Below are positions 37,648 through 38,972 of a stretch of 38,972 bases of DNA, in pieces. The DNA comes from Faecalimonas umbilicata (lineage in GTDB: Bacteria; Bacillota; Clostridia; Lachnospirales; Lachnospiraceae): NCBI RefSeq assembly GCF_004346095.1, contig NZ_SLZV01000029.1, positions 1 to 38,972 of the forward strand, read 5' to 3'. Each line of letters begins with the position of its first letter. Positions within the stretch are counted from its first letter, which is position 1. The notes beneath the pieces were generated by a model that made no database searches, was not told the origin of the DNA, and saw only the letters and a list, made by a program, of their open reading frames with translations. The position numbers were made by a program, and so were the translations under genes.

Positions 37648-38253
37648 CTATTTTTTTATTGTGTCTTCTTCTCCATCCAAGAACTCAGATAGATTCATTT
37701 GTTCATACGGCTGTGTCTCTCTTTCTTCTCTCTGTCTCTCCTCTTCCTCTGCGTAGCAGAAGAGTCTGGATGTGGGTAATTCGCTGTTGCAGACATCCTG
37801 AATCCTTTTTATTGCACTGCTCCGGTTTTTCTCAAAAGTCCGATGGCTTACTTTGCTGCTTTTCTCCACCGCTTTGTAAGGCATATTTTCCACATACAAT
37901 GCATGCAAAATATCATATTCTTCTTTTGGTAGTCCCTGAAAACACAGCCAGATTCGATGAATCATCTCTCTTTGCTCTGCTACTTTTTGCATTGCTACGA
38001 TTAGTTCTTCTTTAAATTCTTTTTGCTGTTTTTGGAATGCCAAGTATAGATCACCCAAGTCTTTTTTTGTCCTGCTTCCCATTCCTTGCGAATCATAGTG
38101 TATTTTAGGAAATGCAAAGCTTTGTAGACTTTCTTTTTCGCATAAATAACTTTTTTGATAACTTGCATATCGGTTATCACAATATCGCAATGCTCCTTCG
38201 TAGTCTTTTAACACCGTTTTAATTAGTGCTTCACTTGCCTTTCTTGCTTCCAT
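37648..38253 (-). CDS. Sigma region 4-like protein
   Basis: The 201-residue protein has a helical N-terminal part. At 107-152 it carries LPKEEYDILHALYVENMPYKAVEKSSKVSHRTFEKNRSSAIKRI, the pattern of a sigma-70 region 4 helix-turn-helix, similar to DUF1492 phage/element regulators. The C-terminus is Glu/Arg-rich and disordered. It lies just before parAB. A regulatory role, perhaps activating the GTAACC-type promoter modules, is speculative. A weak ribosome site (GAAGAAAGA) precedes the ATG. Confidence 0.7.
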   Translation of the reverse strand: MEARKASEALIKTVLKDYEGALRYCDNRYASYQKSYLCEKESLQSFAFPKIHYDSQGMGSRTKKDLGDLYLAFQKQQKEFKEELIVAMQKVAEQREMIHRIWLCFQGLPKEEYDILHALYVENMPYKAVEKSSKVSHRTFEKNRSSAIKRIQDVCNSELPTSRLFCYAEEEERQREERETQPYEQMNLSEFLDGEEDTIKK

Positions 38254-38294
38254 TCTTTCTTCACACTATCCTTATCAGAAATCACTCATATTTT

Positions 38295-38507
38295 TTAACT
38301 CCATTTCTTTTGTTTCGTTCTCCCCTGTGCAAGATCTGCTGAATAAGGTGTAGGATTTTCCATCCGTTTAATATAGCCTCCTCGTTTCAACTCTTTGTAA
38401 ATTGTCTGTGGAGATACACCTATTCTCTCAGCAATCCTATTTACCGGATAATCCTCTCTGCACATCTGCTCAATAATCTTTCTCTCTTTGTATTCAATTT
38501 TAATCAT
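38295..38507 (-). CDS. Small helix-turn-helix protein (IS30 N-terminus-like)
   Basis: The 70 residues begin with a helix-turn-helix (EYKERKIIEQMCREDYPVNR, then IAERIGVSPQTIYKELKRGG), like the N-terminal domain of IS30 transposases and resolvase-type HTH-38 domains. The rest is basic. A truncated transposase is less likely because it has its own GAGGAG ribosome site and follows its neighbour closely. It may be a DNA-binding regulator of the maintenance module. Confidence 0.65.
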   Translation of the reverse strand: MIKIEYKERKIIEQMCREDYPVNRIAERIGVSPQTIYKELKRGGYIKRMENPTPYSADLAQGRTKQKKWS

Positions 38508-38530
38508 TACGACTCCTCACTTTCCTTTTT

Positions 38531-38890
38531 TTATAATCGATAGAAAAAATTTCTAACTGCATCATGATGGTCATCTTTCCATCCATCACGAATTAAGATT
38601 TTTTTCCCATCTATTCCATATACTTCTAATTTCATATATTGCTCACCGGAATCATAAGAAAAGATAATCTTCTTCACTTTCTCTTCTGACTCATATTCCT
38701 GTTGGATAACCGTTTCAATTTCCTGTTTCTTGGATAATCGACCATTTCTTACAAACTCACCATTGCGATTTACTCTTAATCCTTGTCCTGGCTTGTACTC
38801 TTCATACTTATGCGGGGGGATCTTTAATTCGCATAAAGCTCTGTCACAGTAATACTCCATGTCTGAGAAATCATATAATATCATACTCAT
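38531..38890 (-). CDS. Hypothetical protein, first gene of the maintenance module
   Basis: The 119 residues begin MSMILYDFSDMEYYCDRALC and contain a beta-rich C-terminal half (KIIFSYDSGEQYMKLEVYG, then ILIRDGWKDDHHDAVRNFF). No family was recognised. ATG 38890 is chosen because AAAAAGGAGGAAAAG lies just before it; a longer frame exists upstream but would have to run through the terminator. It is the first gene after a terminator-like hairpin at the window end. Confidence 0.55.
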   Translation of the reverse strand: MSMILYDFSDMEYYCDRALCELKIPPHKYEEYKPGQGLRVNRNGEFVRNGRLSKKQEIETVIQQEYESEEKVKKIIFSYDSGEQYMKLEVYGIDGKKILIRDGWKDDHHDAVRNFFYRL

Positions 38891-38921
38891 AACCTTTTCC
38901 TCCTTTTTGTGCAAACTGCAT

Positions 38922-38958
38922 AAAAAAAGCAACCTGAACTTTTATTAGTTCAAGTTGC
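38922..38958 (-). terminator. Terminator or attenuator before the maintenance module
   Basis: On the minus strand the 12-bp stem GCAACTTGAACT with AGTTCAGGTTGC (one G-T pair) is followed by seven T. It stands only 32 nt before the first gene's start, so it may be the end of an upstream unit outside the window or a leader attenuator. No promoter is visible between it and the gene. Confidence 0.7.
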
Positions 38959-38972
38959 AATCGTAACCCGCC

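Noticed and set aside
38295-38507. Fragment of an IS30 transposase
   Set aside because: It has its own ribosome site and stop and no remnants of the catalytic part follow; it is kept as a small regulator, with moderate confidence.
1-38972. Integrase or excisionase making this an ICE
   Set aside because: No tyrosine or serine recombinase is visible in the window; one could lie outside it.

Overview
The window looks like most of a conjugative element from a low-GC Firmicute, probably a gut Lachnospiraceae/Clostridia relative. The basis is the AT-rich sequence, strong AGGAGG-type ribosome binding sites, and a gene set typical of Clostridia conjugative plasmids and Tn1549-like elements (RepA_N initiator, ParA/ParB, RadC, ArdC-like protein, MobC/MobP relaxase, PrgI/VirB4/VirD4 secretion genes). 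No integrase, recombinase or resistance gene is visible. A plasmid is therefore the simplest reading, but part of an integrative element cannot be excluded. All genes except one (31067-31717) are on the minus strand, so the map reads from high to low coordinates.

Layout along transcription: (1) 38.9-31.8 kb is the maintenance module: two small regulators and a sigma-region-4-like protein, ParA, ParB, a stand-alone RepA_N-domain protein, a small membrane protein, full-length RepA with repeats inside its gene that look like an origin, an XRE-type repressor, a Cys-rich protein, small proteins and RadC. (2) 31.7-28.2 kb holds small membrane, secreted and unknown genes in short transcription units, several behind copies of one promoter module. 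(3) 27.9-21.6 kb is a complete sortase-pilus locus: large adhesin-type pilin with thioester-like domain, LPXTG backbone pilin, class C sortase, minor pilin, class B sortase. (4) It runs on without a visible terminator into the type IV secretion genes (21.5-12.1 kb): coiled-coil protein, small membrane proteins, VirB2-, VirB6- and VirB3/PrgI-like proteins, VirB4, a bifunctional peptidoglycan hydrolase, and a membrane-anchored protein. (5) 12.0-11.4 kb is non-coding: a candidate oriT and an array of phased repeats. (6) 11.4-1.5 kb is the DNA-processing module: RHH protein, MobC, relaxase, coiled-coil partner, double SpoVG protein, ArdC-MuF-C polyvalent protein, PcfB-like adaptor, and VirD4 coupling protein. 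(7) An IS30-family transposase closes the low-coordinate end.

Two dispersed DNA signals tie the modules together. The first is a 17-bp palindrome, GTTCCGAAATTCGGAAC, found 16 times. It lies mostly just 5' of ribosome binding sites in the maintenance module, around prgI, around the PcfB-like gene and at the end of virD4, and in some cases lies in frame inside or at the end of genes. It could be a ParB/parS-like operator network comparable to KorB of IncP plasmids, or a REP-like element acting as an intercistronic RNA hairpin. The second is a conserved promoter module with AGTAACCTAA direct repeats upstream of a TATAAT box. It lies before the pilus/secretion operon and two accessory units, with a partial copy before the mobilization operon. 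The pilus operon also has a leader with two terminator hairpins and a 12-codon peptide between them, which suggests attenuation control.

Functional reading (inference): RepA/ParAB maintain the element; the relaxosome (RHH, MobC, relaxase) acts at an oriT near 11.9 kb; PcfB/VirD4 deliver the DNA to the VirB4-powered channel; the sortase pilus encoded in the same operon may provide cell-cell attachment during mating; the ArdC and SpoVG-like proteins would be leading-region or protective factors.
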